A DNA stretch of 64,000 nucleotides, taken from Thinopyrum elongatum. Taxonomy: Eukaryota; Streptophyta; Magnoliopsida; Poales; Poaceae. Numbering within the stretch: the first letter of the stretch is position 1; each line of letters starts with the position of its first letter. Shown here in pieces: positions 44,506 through 56,789 of the stretch. Where the stretch lies: positions 237,224,807 through 237,288,806 of the forward strand of contig CM022300.1 of NCBI GenBank assembly GCA_011799875.1, in the 5' to 3' direction. Below the pieces are notes generated by a model that was given only the letters and a program-made list of their open reading frames with translations, was not told the DNA's origin and ran no database searches. The position numbers and the translations under genes are program-made.

Positions 44506-45396
44506 TGTCGGATTCGGGGCTCTGCAGACCCAAGAAGGTTCGAACTCAGGGGCATCAATGAAAGATCTCGCTCCACAACAACGCTAGCTCGCCATGCCCA
44601 TGACCTGATCTCGACGAGTATGCTCAATAGTGCAGAAGGGAACAACACAAAAATTTACCCCGGTTCAGGCCACCTTGCGGTGTAAAACCCTACTCCTGCT
44701 TTTGGTGGATTGGCCTCACGAGGAGGTAGTGGATGAACTAGTACAGTAGATGAGATGCCTCGCGAGGGCTCGAGTGGTAAGGGTGGATTGGTCGAGGGTT
44801 CAATCCTGGGTCCCTTCTACGGTGATGGCTAGCCCATATTTATAGTGGCCTTGGTCCTCTTCCCTCATAGCTTAGGCGGGAAGGGATTCCACAATGGCCA
44901 TATTTGAAGGGGGACATGGAGTACATCTTATCCTGATGAAAGGTGGTCTTTTCCTGCAAAGCTTCTGGCCATGACGCAGCAGTGGGCTCGGTGATGACAT
45001 CTGTCCTGCTGAGCTCGTGGTCTTGGTCTCGTTGCACCAGAAAGGAAAGCTTTGGGGACTTCCTCAGGAACCTGCGCCTGCCCTTGCACCCTTCGCACTG
45101 AATAGGAAACTATCCCCTCTGCACTCGCTGGCGCCCGCCTGGCCTTGGTCGTCATAGCTCACGTCATCACAGCTTCACGACGCGAGAGGCTTGCATAGGG
45201 ATCTCCGCCCCTCGGGAGGCAGCCCGGGGAGGCCGCTGCTCTGGGGGTCTTGGTGTTGTTCGCCTCACACGGCCAGGGCCCTCGCGAGGGTCTTGTCTTG
45301 GGGTGTCGTAGTTGGGCCGTACAGGGCTGTTGATGGGCCCACACGCTAGGCCGCAAGTAGGCAGATCTGGGTACCCTCGATCCCAGAACACCGAGA
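44506..45396 (-). repeat. 5' LTR of the Tat-type element
   Basis: About 891 bp, partner of 39015-39889. TATA box on the minus strand at 44836-44845 (CTATAAATAT). An extra gcctcacacggccagggccctcgcg segment near 45265 is absent or altered in the other LTR. Confidence 0.88.
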
Positions 45397-47374
45397 GTAG
45401 CGTAACTCATGAAGGGGACAGAATTGGAAGGATGGTGTTTCACTCAAAAATTTCAAAAGACCAAGTTAGGTTTTTGCATAAAAGTGATCTATAGGCATCA
45501 CATGACCTCTCAAATTTTTTATGGAATTTTGAAGAAATATTTAAAAGGGTCCTAGTGCAACAGAAGCATTTCAGAGGTTGAAAATGCTATTAAAAGAAAT
45601 ATTTTGTGGCAAATATTATTCTGAAAATATTTCCTACTTAATTTTAAAAGGGTGGATGAAATGATCAAGAAAACTTCCAAACCCACAATATTTCTCAAAA
45701 GTTTTCTAAATGGAGGAAAGGATTTTGGAAAACAGAAATTAGAGAAGATTCTGAAATTAATAAATGACCTAACATAATTCAAAATTTTATTTCTAGCCAA
45801 ATTTTACTTAATAAAATTATGTTTAAATTTTTGGGGTGTTACAAACTCTACCCCCTTAAGAAAATCTCATCCTCGAGATTTATTAAGCGCGGAAGAATTG
45901 AATGCATAACACAACAAACAATATGCAATGCTCAGGCAAACAATCCTGTCCTCGAGGTTGTCGGCAATGCTTAGGGGCGGCGTGGTGATCCAGATGAAGA
46001 TCTGAACTAGCAAGGGTAGCAGCAGAGAGGCAACAGCAACTCAATGCCAAAGCCTGCACTACAAGTGCTCTACACTTGCCCTGGACATGCACGTCTAGTG
46101 CTCGACGCAATGCCAGGGTAAGCTAGAGAGCTCTTCTAGTGTTGAGATTTTGCAGAATGGTTGATCTTGGTCTTGTGGAGATGATGGACATGTTTGCTTG
46201 GCCAAATGACCAAGTGTTCAGTGCAGTTTTGGAAGTGGCAACATTTGTGTCATGCCCACAAGGTGTTTGACAGAATGCTAGGGCCACCTAAGGATCTATT
46301 TTAAGGTTGGAATTTGGCAGGATGATGCCTCATTGGATGTTATTGATGATGGTCAAGTTGGTTTGGCAAAAAGAAAAAGTTGTTAGTGTAAGTTCTGAAC
46401 CAGAAATTGAGGAGAACATTTGATGATTTTAAAATGTGCAAATGGAGATAAACTTCTGGACTTAAGGTTTTGGTTGGAAGGACTACAAGGTGGAAAATTT
46501 TCAGAATTATTGGAGCTTGGAAAATTAGGGTTGTAGTTGTAACTCAAGACGGAGACAGAATTGAAAAGAGGTGTTTCACTCAAAATTTTCAAAAGAAAAG
46601 TTAGGTTTTTGCATAAAAGAGATCTATCAGCATCACGTGACCTCTCAAAATTTTTATGGAATTTTGAAAGAATTATTTAAAAGGGTCTTAGGGAAACAGA
46701 AGCATTTCTAAGGTTGAAAATGCTATTAAAAGAATTATCTTGTGGCAAATTTTATTTTGAAAATATTTCCTACATAATTTTAAAAGGGTGGATGAAATGA
46801 TCAAGAAAACTTCCAAACCCACAATATTTCTCAAAAGTTTTCTAAATGGAGGAAAGGATTTTGGAAAACAGAACTCAGAGAAGATTCTGAAATTAATAAA
46901 TGACCTAACATAACTCAAAACTTTATTTCTAGCCAAATTTTACTTAATAAAATTATGGTTAAATTTTTGGGGTGTTACAAACTCTACACCCTTAATAAAA
47001 TCTCATCCTTGAGATTTGTTAAGCGCGAAAGAACTAAATGCATAACACAACAAACAATATGCAACACTCAGGCAAACAATCTTGTCCTCGAGGTTGTCAG
47101 CAATGCTCAGGCGCGGCGTGGTGATCTAGATGAAGATAAGAACGAGCAAGGGTAACAGCAGAGAGGCAACAGCAGATCGATGCCAAAGCCTACACTACGA
47201 GCACTCTGCACGCGCTCTGGATGTGCACGTGTGGTGCTCGACGCAATGCCAGGGCTAACTAGAGAGCTCTTTTGGAGTTGAGATTTTGCTGAATGGCTGA
47301 TCTTGGTCTTGTGAAGATGATGGACAAGTTTGTTTGGCCAAATGAACAAGTGTCTAGTGCAGTTTAGGAAGTGG
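45397..47374 (-). repeat. Tandem array continued: rest of unit E, unit F, start of unit G
   Basis: Unit E resumes with gtaactcatgaaggggacagaattgg and ends at 45843; unit F is 45844-46979; unit G starts at 46980 and is cut at 47374 (gcagtttaggaagtgg) by the second Copia element. The expected rest of unit G (caacatttctgtcatgcc) does not reappear beyond it, so the array's far side is lost. Confidence 0.92.
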
Positions 47375-48669
47375 TGTAGGAACGAAGTATATCTACCAGA
47401 GGGGGGGTGAATGGGAGTTTCTAATTTTCTTCGGAAAACTCAAAACTCTTAGAATCCAGCAGCGGATTGAATGAAAGACAGACTACAGCGAACAAAAACA
47501 GAGTACCGAAGGGAAACTAAGTTATGCATTGATACAAACCACACGAACAAAAATGCATCGAAGGTAAACATGGGTGACAAAGATAACCGAAGATGCTCGA
47601 TGGCGACAAGGTATTTGTTCAACCAGTTTGTCCTTCTGCACAAGGACTACGTCTGGTTGGAGGGGCTGTGACTTAACACAAAAGATAAACTCTCTTCACC
47701 CTATTCTCCCCGACAATCGATTTATCAACCGATGCTGATTACTCGTGGTAGATACTGGAAGGCGATCTCCGAACCTTTACAGACTTCTTCTTTGAGAACC
47801 ACAATCACTCTTGGTCTCTGAAGAAATTGACACCTAATCGTCTAGAGAGTTTGCAGCTCTCAAGAGTAATAGGTGGAGTGTACTAAACTTAGATTCCAGT
47901 GATGCTGAACCACTATCTAATTCTTCGGCTCTAGGGTTTTTCTCTCGGTGGATTTTAAACTCAAATCTCTCAGAGAGTGGGTTGCTCAACAATCTTCTCA
48001 GAAAAATGGAGCAGCCACCGGACAAATATGGCGCGGGGTGGCTATTTATAGCCGCAGCCTCCCCAGATGCGATATGACCATTTTGGACATGAGGTCCAGC
48101 CAATGGCCAACCGGCACATTTGCAACGGTCAGATTTTGGAGCAACAGTAACATTACTTGAGGAACAAGTAATGCTAACTCCTCGGTCCGAGACAAATCTC
48201 TCATAGCGAAGAAGATCATAGTCTCTTGCTGGCAAGTATTTCCTCGAAACACAAAGAGATTTCTCTCACAACTTTCTTAGGACTTGGGTTTAGCATCAGA
48301 GAATCAAAGCTTCGAACGCTACACCCCTCTTAATAGTACGGTGGTCCTATGACTCAAGGAAAGAAGAAGAACAACGAAATAAATGCTACGTCTTCACTTC
48401 GTCTTCATTCTTCCTCGAACGTAGTCATCTTCTTCGAACAGACACCAAACCAATTGCTTGATCTTCAGCAATTTTTATGGGTCACTCTTATTAGCATTAT
48501 CTTCGGTGATAACCTTCGCTGCAACACATGGAGATTATCTTCGTCGTTTGCATCAAAATCCTTGGCTTCTCAGGGACCTGTTACTCTGTGTGCACTAGCA
48601 AACACATAAGTCCCATACTGTTTATGTCAACAAACTCCAAAACATAAGGGGCCTATCATTGCACCAACA
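47375..48669 (-). repeat. 3' LTR of Copia element 2
   Basis: About 1295 bp; minus strand TGTTGGTGCAATGATAGG to CTTCGTTCCTACA. TATA box on the minus strand at 48042-48051 (CTATAAATAG), matching the first LTR. Confidence 0.92.
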
Positions 48670-48683
48670 ATCTCCCCCTTTTT
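48670..48683 (-). other. Polypurine tract of Copia element 2
   Basis: Minus strand AAAAAGGGGGAGAT directly before the LTR start TGTTGG: the plus-strand primer. Confidence 0.85.
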
Positions 48684-49203
48684 GGACGGTTGTTGACAAA
48701 ACAGATAATCATTGAAGTGAAGATAGATAAGTGAAATGTAAATCTAACAAGAGTGAACTTGCCTTACTTGACTCGATGATGAAATATACTCCCCCTAGAT
48801 GTATGCAGGGTTAATGATATGAAATAAAATTCCTTCCAATTCATTTCAGTATGTGGAGGATTTTTAATTCATTCAAGGTAATGATTCGCACTGATGATGT
48901 GTAATCATCGAGTATATAGTGCAATCATTCATAACTTCTGATAATAATTCCACCTGCAAAACAAATGCTTTGAGAGAAATAGTGCAGCAGGTGGGGTTAT
49001 TAACATTATAGCACATAAGTTTTAGTTTTACATCAGAGCACAAATAGTCTTTAAGGCATAGAGCTCAGAAAATAGACCAAATAAACATTAAGATCAAATC
49101 CATCAAAGCAAATCTACCGAAACTCGATGTAATTCTCCCCCTTTTTGTCAACTAGTGTCAAAAAGGTGACGAAGAACATGAGTGCAAAAGAAGTGAACTT
49201 GAT
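48684..49203 (-). other. Spacer between env-like ORF and LTR with a second purine tract
   Basis: No coding signal. Minus strand CAAAAAGGGGGAGAA at 49132-49146 duplicates the PPT core, preceded by GTTGA as the LTR-proximal tract is preceded by a TTGTCAACAACC stretch. Confidence 0.7.
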
Positions 49204-52200
49204 TCACTCTGAGGCATCGCCAGAAGAACTGCCCAAAGAAGTTTTTGATTCGGAAATGGCCGGTAAATCTTCATCGTCAGCAATAGCAGATGTTCCTTCA
49301 AGGCTGGCTTGGGGCTGAGAAGATGAAGGCACATTGGGATCAGCTTGTTGATTCTTGTGGGACAACCCATTTTCTTCACCAGGCTTCTCAGTAGGCGAGG
49401 TGGCTTCTGATTCATCGAGCAACTTGCGTAGTTGAAATCGAAGTAAATCTGTTGTTGGTTCACGAGCTAGCAGAGGCGGAGTGATACGATATTGAAAATC
49501 TTCAGCAGAGAAATCTTGATCAATATACTCATAAAGCTCTTTAAGATCTGAGGTGCTCAATTGTTTCTTGGAGAAGAACTTCCGAAGCTATTTCCATAGA
49601 CGCTTCTTGTTTTCAGCTGTGATCATGTGCACAACGTTCGTACGGTTGTTGATGGCATTTAAATCGGCAGCCAGATGTTCTTTTTCCCAGCTATCCTCAG
49701 CTATATGCTGCAACAGCAGCTGTTGAGTGCACAAACTCACTTCAAGATGTGATGGAGGTTGTGTATTCGGTTGTCGATCACGCTGAGGTAGCCGTGGCCC
49801 ATTGAATGTGTTATGATAATCCAGAGGGCTTGACACTGGTACTTTGCCCAAAGAAAAATCTTCCATGACTTGCAATGTATCACGTAACGGAGGAATGAAG
49901 ATTTTGTGACTGACTTTGGCTAAGTATTCGGTTTTCATAGCATAATCAACCACTTTCTGAATCCAAGGCCCAAAGACTTTGATAGTTTTTGGGTGTTGTG
50001 CAGAATCCTTTAGTATGCGCAGAAACATGTCTTCGACATTGAAGATGTATCCTTGGGAGATGTCATGGATGGTGTTCCGAACAACATCAGATATAGCATT
50101 GTCAGAATTCATCCCAGCCAGAGCACAGATGGTATAAGCGAGCAGATGATATAGAGTTTGATTATCAAAGGTCAAATGCTCGGGCAAGGGAGGACCATTG
50201 TAGTCCCGAATCTTCTCTTGATCCATTGTGCAATGGAAATCTTCATCGGAAATTGCATCAATATTGTGAACTCAAATTTCAGTCTTGCCATGTTTGAACT
50301 GAGGGAAATGAAAGTGGGAGACCAAGTCCAATGCAGAGCATTTTATACATTTCCCTTCGGTGATCCATTCCAAGATCCACTTGGTGCTATCAGCTTCATC
50401 ACCAGAGATATACAGTGGGCATAGAACTGATGTATAATCTCTCTGGTCCACGGATGTTGAAATGCAAAGACATGTGTGAGGCCAAAATCTTCGATATCTT
50501 GCAATACTTGATTGAAGCAGCCAATGTTCTTCATCGCAGCGATATCCGGGAACTCATGAGGAAAAATCTTGCGGCTGTCATAAAGAATCTGAGAATAAAA
50601 TATAGCCTGTTCTTGAGTCCATAATCGAGGAGATTCAGAAGTGCGAGGCTTGCTGTATGGACTCTCTTGAAAGAAAAGAGGATGAGTGATCCGATTGAAA
50701 AGTGGCCCTTTGACGCCAACGCCGATAGAGAATAATAGCAGTTGCTCACGAGGATATGGATATTTGAGCTCATCCTCAACAGAAATCACATCACCGCCAT
50801 AAATTACAGAATCTGAATGATGAGCAGAAGCTGACTTTACTGTAGAAAGACCAACATCTGAAGTTCCCTTCATAGTGTTGAGTGAAATTCGGAGTGGAGA
50901 GGGAGCAGTCACTTTATTAGGCACTGAAGCTTTATCAAGCACTATGGACTGATGAGGATGTTCTTCGACAAATAGCTGAGGTGCAGAAGGAGGAACCGTT
51001 GCATTTTGTTTGACATGAGCTGGGGAGGCTTGGTGCTGAGACTAAGGAATTTCACCTTCTTCGGATACATTCTGGTGTGAAGGATTTGCATCATGAATGG
51101 GAGAGGCCACAGGCACTGGTTCAGCTGGCCTTGGCGAAGTAGGAGCATCTGCACTTGATACAAGAACTTGCGAGGGAATTGCAGGCTCCGGTGAGTTTTC
51201 CTTCTGTGGTATAACATTTGGAGACTTTTCGTTCGTAGGAGGAGGAGGAGCATTCTTCTTTGCAATTTTCTTCTTCTTGTTTTGCTTCGATGGATCAATA
51301 TGCCCTTTTACAAAATCATTATATCTGGTGGCTTGGGCTTGATGATCGAGGCATATCTTGCGAACAATTTGATCCAAATCAGAATGAAATCCTAATCTTC
51401 TATTCCGAAGGATAGTCAATGCTCGATTTACATTCACATATGATTCTTCAAGTTGTTTGATGATAAACTTGGATTTTGCTGCTTTCATTCGGTTGTCAAG
51501 ATCATTGAGCTGGGCAGTGAGGTTATTGATCTCAATAGAGTCATCTCTCATGTCCCGAACCAGAGCAGAAGCTTGAGCAACTACTTTAGAGGGAATGGGC
51601 AAAGATGCCACTTCTCCATCAAACAGGTTCTCCACAAATCTGTCAAGCTCCTCCATGATGAATACTTGATTGAAGTAATGTGGTGCATCAGAGTCATCAT
51701 TGGTCTATGCAACAGGAGCAGTCTGAACTAGATTTTGCTCGGTCGGAGGCATAGAAGCCAAAGGTTGTGTTAACTTTGGAGCAAATTGTGCAGCCTTTTC
51801 TTTCACAACATCAGCTTGAGGAGCATTTTGCTCGGCAGAGGGAGCAGTCATTTGCTTCACATTGGGTTTTGGAATTTTGTCTCCTGGCTTAGCTGTGCTT
51901 ACTGGAGCTTAAACAACTAAGTCTTGCATGTCAATCGCCTCAGGATGAGGGGGTGTGTTCACATGATATACCATAGTGACTATGATATGAGGCGTTTTTC
52001 TCTTCAGAGTGATCTTCTTCGGAGGTGCTATTGGAACTGCATGTGCTCGAAGATCAGGCAGTATGGTAGAAGTAGTGATGTTCACTTGTTCGGAGAGATT
52101 TGCTTCAATTTCTTCTCTTGTGAGTGGAGGATCATCTTGATCAGAGGAATCACTTTTAGCGTCACGCTCAAATGGTTTAGCTGGCCTTCTCTTCGGCGTG

Positions 52201-52636
52201 CTCTTTTTCTTCAAAGCAGCAGATCTGGGATAATGTTTGTGCTTTGAGCGCTCCTTAGATTTTCCTTCAGCCTTTTTCTTTTTGACGTTTGATTTGTTAA
52301 GATGACGATTTTCTTCTTCTCTAGCTTGTTCTTTCTCAGCCTTCTTGGCTCTCTTTTCTGCATTCTTTAGGCGCTTGGCCTTCTCATCGGGCTAAGTGTC
52401 TGGAGTTTTGAGCGATGACTCATTAGCATCAGGAGGTGGCGGAGGCCTCTCCTGGGGATCACTTGCACGGAGGATACCAATTTCACGACAGTCACCCCAA
52501 GGAGGATGGAAGGCGAAGTTCTTTGCAAATCGAGGATGAACCATTTTGTAGTTGAACAACTTCCATACCTAGTGATGTCGAATCTTTTGCAGGCTCCTTC
52601 TTTTCTCTGTTGAATTTTCTCCTGGAACAGTGTTGT
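49204..52636 (-). pseudogene. env-like (extra) ORF of a SIRE/Maximus Copia element
   Basis: From the right: HPPWGDCREIGILRASD, a Lys/Glu-rich KNAEKRAKKAEKEQAREEE stretch, RRPAKPFERDAKSDSSDQDD; then MEELDRFVENLFDGEVASLP (51656) with a coiled-coil region INNLTAQLNDLDNRMKAAKSK and RATRYNDFVKGHID, then Pro-rich sequence; then a globular part (50942-49588) with YPREQLLLFSIGV, LWTQEQAIFYSQILYD, FDNQTLYHLLAYTICAL and IHDISQGYIFNVEDMFL; C-terminus to 49204 with LKELYEYIDQDFSAEDFQYRITPP. No signal peptide or membrane segment is evident, so the envelope role is doubtful. TAG stops at 52392, 51706, 51042 and 49588 and a frame change between 50343 and 50226. Confidence 0.78.
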
Positions 52637-55600
52637 TGTCACACCCTGATTTTTTGCCCTTTCTTTTTCTTTTGATTTTGTGAGGATTTTGCTTTGAATT
52701 TCTTTTTCCGTGGCTATGTGGTCTGGAAATTGGAGGAGATGACCTCTTATTCCTTTCTAGAGTGGCTTGTCATCCTCCTATCCATCCCAAGACCTTGCCA
52801 TTTTAATCTTGGCCCAACCCCAATATTCTTTTTCTAGGGAATATTCCTTTTTCTATTAAAGGAATAACCCTGATTGATTTAGGTTGTGAAGCAACCTATA
52901 TTTCTGTCACTCCCAAAATTCCCAAATAATTCTCATAAATTGTTTGGGTCATATCCTCCACAGATATGTCAAAACCCTTCCTTGGGATCATCAAAGATAA
53001 TTCACAAATATTCCATTTCTCATTCTTCCCTAAGTGGCTTTTTGAGAAGGAAGTGTCATTTATCTTTGCTTGATTGACCCCAAACTTTTTGGACACCTTT
53101 TCCTGTCCATATCATGGCCACATGACAAAATTCAACTCAATTTGCCTTGTGAACCTTCCTCAGTGATTCTCCAAAGTTTTTGTCCAGGAAGAAACTTTGT
53201 GAAGGAGATACAAGCTAGGCATATCCAAATGAGTTGAAATTTTTGCATGACCTCTTATTCATCGTATCATGTCTCTCCACCAAATTTGAGCTCATTCCAT
53301 CCATCCATGTGAGCTCAACTTCAATTCTTTGTTTCTGGTCAGATTTTCAGTTTGTGAAGCAAGTATATTTTATATTGCTTCAATGTTGCTGAAAATTTAC
53401 CAGGACCTTCTCCTACTCATATAACTTATCTCCACAAGATTTGGGCTCATTTAATCTAGCCATTTTCCCTCAGGATTTTTCCTAAGATTCTGTCCAGAGA
53501 GGTGCTTTAGGAAGGAAGTATCATTTTGGCTTGGTCAAATGGCATGCAATTTTTATGGCATCCTCTCATAACCAAATCATCATTCCATGCACATTTTCAG
53601 CTCAATCCATCACTCCTAGTGAGTGCTACTTCATGTTTTTGCTTCTGGACCAGATTATGCAGTTGCAAAGCAAGTGTATTAATTAGTGGTCCATATCCCT
53701 CCAAACTTCCTAGGTTGCTTGTTTCTTTCTACTGTCGGTGCCTGTGATCGTTTCATCGCTTCAGGGCTGCTCTAGCTTGGAGGTACTTCACACCAGACAC
53801 GTTTTGGTAGACCGCGTGGCACTGTGTGCACTAGTGCACGTGGTGATCAAGAGTCTGGCACGCCAAATACGCGCTCTGGCGCCTCGGCCTCTTCCTCCCC
53901 GTGAGTGCACTCGAACCCTCGTCCCCTAGCCATGTCTGGTAGTTTCCTCGTGCCTTCGACGTCGCTCTGGAGCTCTTACCCCCTTCATTTTCTTCCCCGG
54001 CGGGCCGTCCCCATCGAGAATAGAGCGCGCCCACGGGAGCACTGTGGCCATTTCGGCTCTGTTCGTCCCTGGCGTCTTCCTCCCTGTGCCCCTTGGCCTC
54101 CTCTGCCCCGTGAGATCCCCCTGTACCCTCTCGTCACCTACCGTCGAGCAAGCTCGCGTGCCCACGAGTCCGCGGCGGCAGCCAGCTCGGCAGCGCGTCG
54201 CCCTACCTATTTAATGCAGCCTCGAGCCCTCCCGACCTCGCCATTGGCCTCCCCTCTCTCCCAGCTCCTTCCCCATTTACTCCAGTGAGCCGGAGAGCCC
54301 CTCCTCGCCGCTCCCCATCGCCACGGCTGTCGCCCCTGCTTCCTTCGATTCTGGCGACCCCGAGCGCTTCGCTCCATTCCTCCACCACCAGAGCCCTCCA
54401 CTACCACCCCGAAGCCTCTCCAGCTCCATTCCTCCTTCTTTGATGGCCCGTAGTGCCAAGTTCTTCGGCGACCGATGCTCTTCTCTAGCGCGAGCATGGT
54501 TGCATCCGTTCAGAAGCTCCCCGGTAGCGAAGACAGCCAACCACCGATGCGTCTTCCCCTCCTGAGCAGATCGGTAGCTCGCACGCCCTGGATGGTGGCC
54601 GGAGTCGCCGGCAGTCGCCGTCGGGCTGGACGCCTCCCTCGTCCAGGAGCACGCAGGCGCGAGAGGTAGAAGACGATCAGGCCAGGTGGGTCCCACCTAC
54701 GCGCGACCCCACCTGTCTGTGACAGCGCCCGGGTCCAGTCAGCGTAAGTGGACACGTATTCCCGCGAATACATTTTCTTGTTCAGAAAGCGTACTTCGGT
54801 TGAACTGTGGCTGAAAATACGTTTTCATTTTCAGAAAACGTATTCCTTCAGAAGGCGCTTCCAGTTTTCTCAGTCAGGGGCTTGTTTGCAGAAAACTTTT
54901 CACAGATAGGTCCCTGGCAGAAAAACTATCACAACTTTTTGCTCGTACCTCCAAATGAGGTGATTCCAAAACCCACTTCTTCGTCTCGTTGAGCCCATCA
55001 TGTTGGTACCATTTTCATAATGTTTTAACACTATGAAAATGACCATATTGCCCTTACCCGTAAACAGCCCCCTCCGAGAGAGAACTGTTTCCGATGAATC
55101 TTTCCGCGATCCTTCTGCACTTCTTCCCGGTGACCTCTTCTTTACCAGGCAAGCCACGATAGCCACTTGCATGATGAATTTGCAGTAGCTATGGTTTTCA
55201 ACTTGAATATTTAAATAAGTTGTGCATGTTAGTATTTCCGTGAATGCTTTATATGCTTATGGATCCATGCTCGTTCTTACTTCCTAATATTGTTATCATG
55301 CTCTATTCTGGTAGTTATTTTCCCGATGCTAGCGGGCATACTATGTTCATATTAGTGATATGCTTTGCTATACTTGTGTTATTCGGGATCATCGTTATGC
55401 CATGTTCATTTGCATCTAGTAGAGTAAATGCTTTATTGTTATTGATGTTAAGATGAACGTGCTAAATGGTTGTGTTTTCCATCCATGCTCATGTTAATGT
55501 CATGCTCATATGCATTATTATTTAATCATATTATGACTCAGCATCTTTTACATTCAAGTTTAACCAGATATTAATTAAACTTGAACACCTGTTGGCTGAG

Positions 55601-56730
55601 TCATAGTGCCACCGAGACGAGCTGACCAGTGCAGCCACATTTGCCTTTATGGGAAGGCCCTAATGTGGTCTATTGTCATGCCTCTCGCCGGTGCCTCCAA
55701 CTAGGGAAGGTTATGCACGCGCGCTGTCCTGGCCCGGTAGGTAGTGATAGCCTTGTATGCCCGTTGTTGTTGTACCCGGGTTGTCCCCATTTGGGACTGT
55801 TTTGTTTTGTCACGAAGGTGGCCATTGGATGTCATGAGTTGACATCGGGGCCACCCATGACTTAGCCCAAAGGGGAGTTTGTCGGAGTGGCCGGGAGAGT
55901 GTCATGGCAATGGATCGGTTTTGTCGGAACGCCGTTGGTCCACCTGAATGGGAGTGCGAGGCCATGGGTTCCGTAGTGTGGGTACAGTGTGCTAACCTCT
56001 ACAGATTGTGTTGAATCTATCGATAGCCGTGCCCACGGATAAGGGCCCAGTTCGTAGTAGGTCACACTATGAGTCAACAGTAATAATAATAATTTGAATT
56101 ATTAACAACCCCGGTTCGATGAAGAAAGAAGTTGGTTGATCTTTATGTGGTCACGGTAGGATCATGATGGTATTCTTGATATTGATGAGGTGATCTTGTG
56201 GGGATCATGATGGTATTCTTGATATTGATAAGGCGATTTTGTGAAGATCCCGATGGTATTCTTGATAATGATTGAAGTGATCCCGTGACCACGATGGTAA
56301 GTAAGAGTTGCATATATTTGGTGGTTACAAGGTAACCCCGAACAGAGTAAGTGGTATTTGTAAGCATGTTGCATGCTAGTATCATGATTGTTCCTATCTC
56401 GAGTAATATATTCATGCCATGTTGTTCTTGTCCTAGCTGTATCGTGTTCATCTTGTACATGCCATGTTGTTCTGGTAGTATCATGCTCATCATTGCTAAG
56501 TAACCTGTAATTGCCATGTTATTGTTTGTCTTGATTGCTTTGGTTGCTATGAGCTTGCAAGTATATTCAATGTACTGACCTAGCATGTCATGCCAGTTTG
56601 CAGGTCATGCCTTGTCTTCTTGCTTGTTGGCCGTGGATCCCTTGTTGGGGAGCTAGGATAAGCGTTCCAGCCAGAGTCCCTGCGGAGTGGAGTTCACCAG
56701 CTTCGTCATTGTTCCGCTGCTAGAGTTATT
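52637..56730 (+). repeat. Long LTR, left arm of a giant inverted repeat
   Basis: Begins TGTCACACCCTGATTTTTTG on the plus strand. Contents: A/T-rich with tccaaa...gaaactttgtgaagg words (52900-53720), GC-rich block (53740-54760), motif cluster (54795-54865), then ttgcatgatgaatttgcagtagc (about 55170), catgctcatgtt words, gaagggccctaatgtgg-like and cactatgagtcaacagtaataataat (56060), and ends near 56730 in ttccgctgctagagttattccgctgc. No genes; frames at 53905-54700 are GC-driven overlaps. Same family as 56790-61066 and 61516-64000. Confidence 0.8.
54795..54865. promoter_or_regulatory. ACGT-type motif cluster in long LTR (left arm)
   Basis: gaaaatacgttttcattttcag then aaaacgtattcc and aaggcgcttccag: alternating inverted copies of an AATACGTTTTC word. 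Confidence 0.5.
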
Positions 56731-56789
56731 CCGCTGCTTCGAGTTGTTCGGCTGCTAGCATAGAGCAACCTGAGCAGGCGTAGTGTCGC
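56731..56789. other. Centre of the giant inverted repeat
   Basis: Unpaired spacer ttattccgctgcttcgagttgttcgg... between the two LTR arms; the limits are approximate because similarity fades in gttccgctgc/gtttcgctgc. Confidence 0.55.

Larger units (their letters stand above)
39015..45396 (-). mobile_element. Tat-type Ty3/Gypsy retrotransposon with antisense B3 gene, internally deleted
   Basis: LTRs at 39015-39889 and 44506-45396. Minus-strand order: 5' LTR (right), PBS TTTGGCGCGCCAGGTAG, gag fragment, LTR/PBS scar, RNase H, integrase, 3' region with a plus-strand (antisense) gene, purine-rich GGGCCCGGGGGCTAC, 3' LTR (left). Flanks gtagt (39010-39014) and gtagc (45397-45401) are a 5-bp target duplication with one change; unit E resumes with gtaactca. 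Protease, RT and most of gag are missing. Assignment to Tat rests on the RNase H type, PBS and antisense ORF position. Confidence 0.88.
47375..52636 (-). mobile_element. Copia element 2, SIRE/Maximus-like: 3' LTR plus env-like region, 5' part missing
   Basis: Minus strand order: env-like ORF (52636-49204), spacer with a first purine tract, final polypurine tract, 3' LTR (48669-47375). LTR is homologous to 10174-11464. gag-pol and 5' LTR are absent; the right edge meets the long LTR starting at 52637. Confidence 0.88.

Noticed and set aside
49204..52636. True viral envelope gene
   Set aside because: No signal peptide, membrane segment or furin-like site is visible; 'env-like' is only the positional name used for this lineage.
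47375..52636. Copia 1 and Copia 2 pieces being the two halves of one split element
   Set aside because: Copia 1 continues past base 1 with its own 3' part unseen, both pieces are on the same strand in an order that would need extra rearrangement, and their LTRs have different flanks.
53831..54773. Overlapping open frames on both strands in the left LTR arm
   Set aside because: GC-rich LTR segment; equivalents in the other arm are not conserved in frame.
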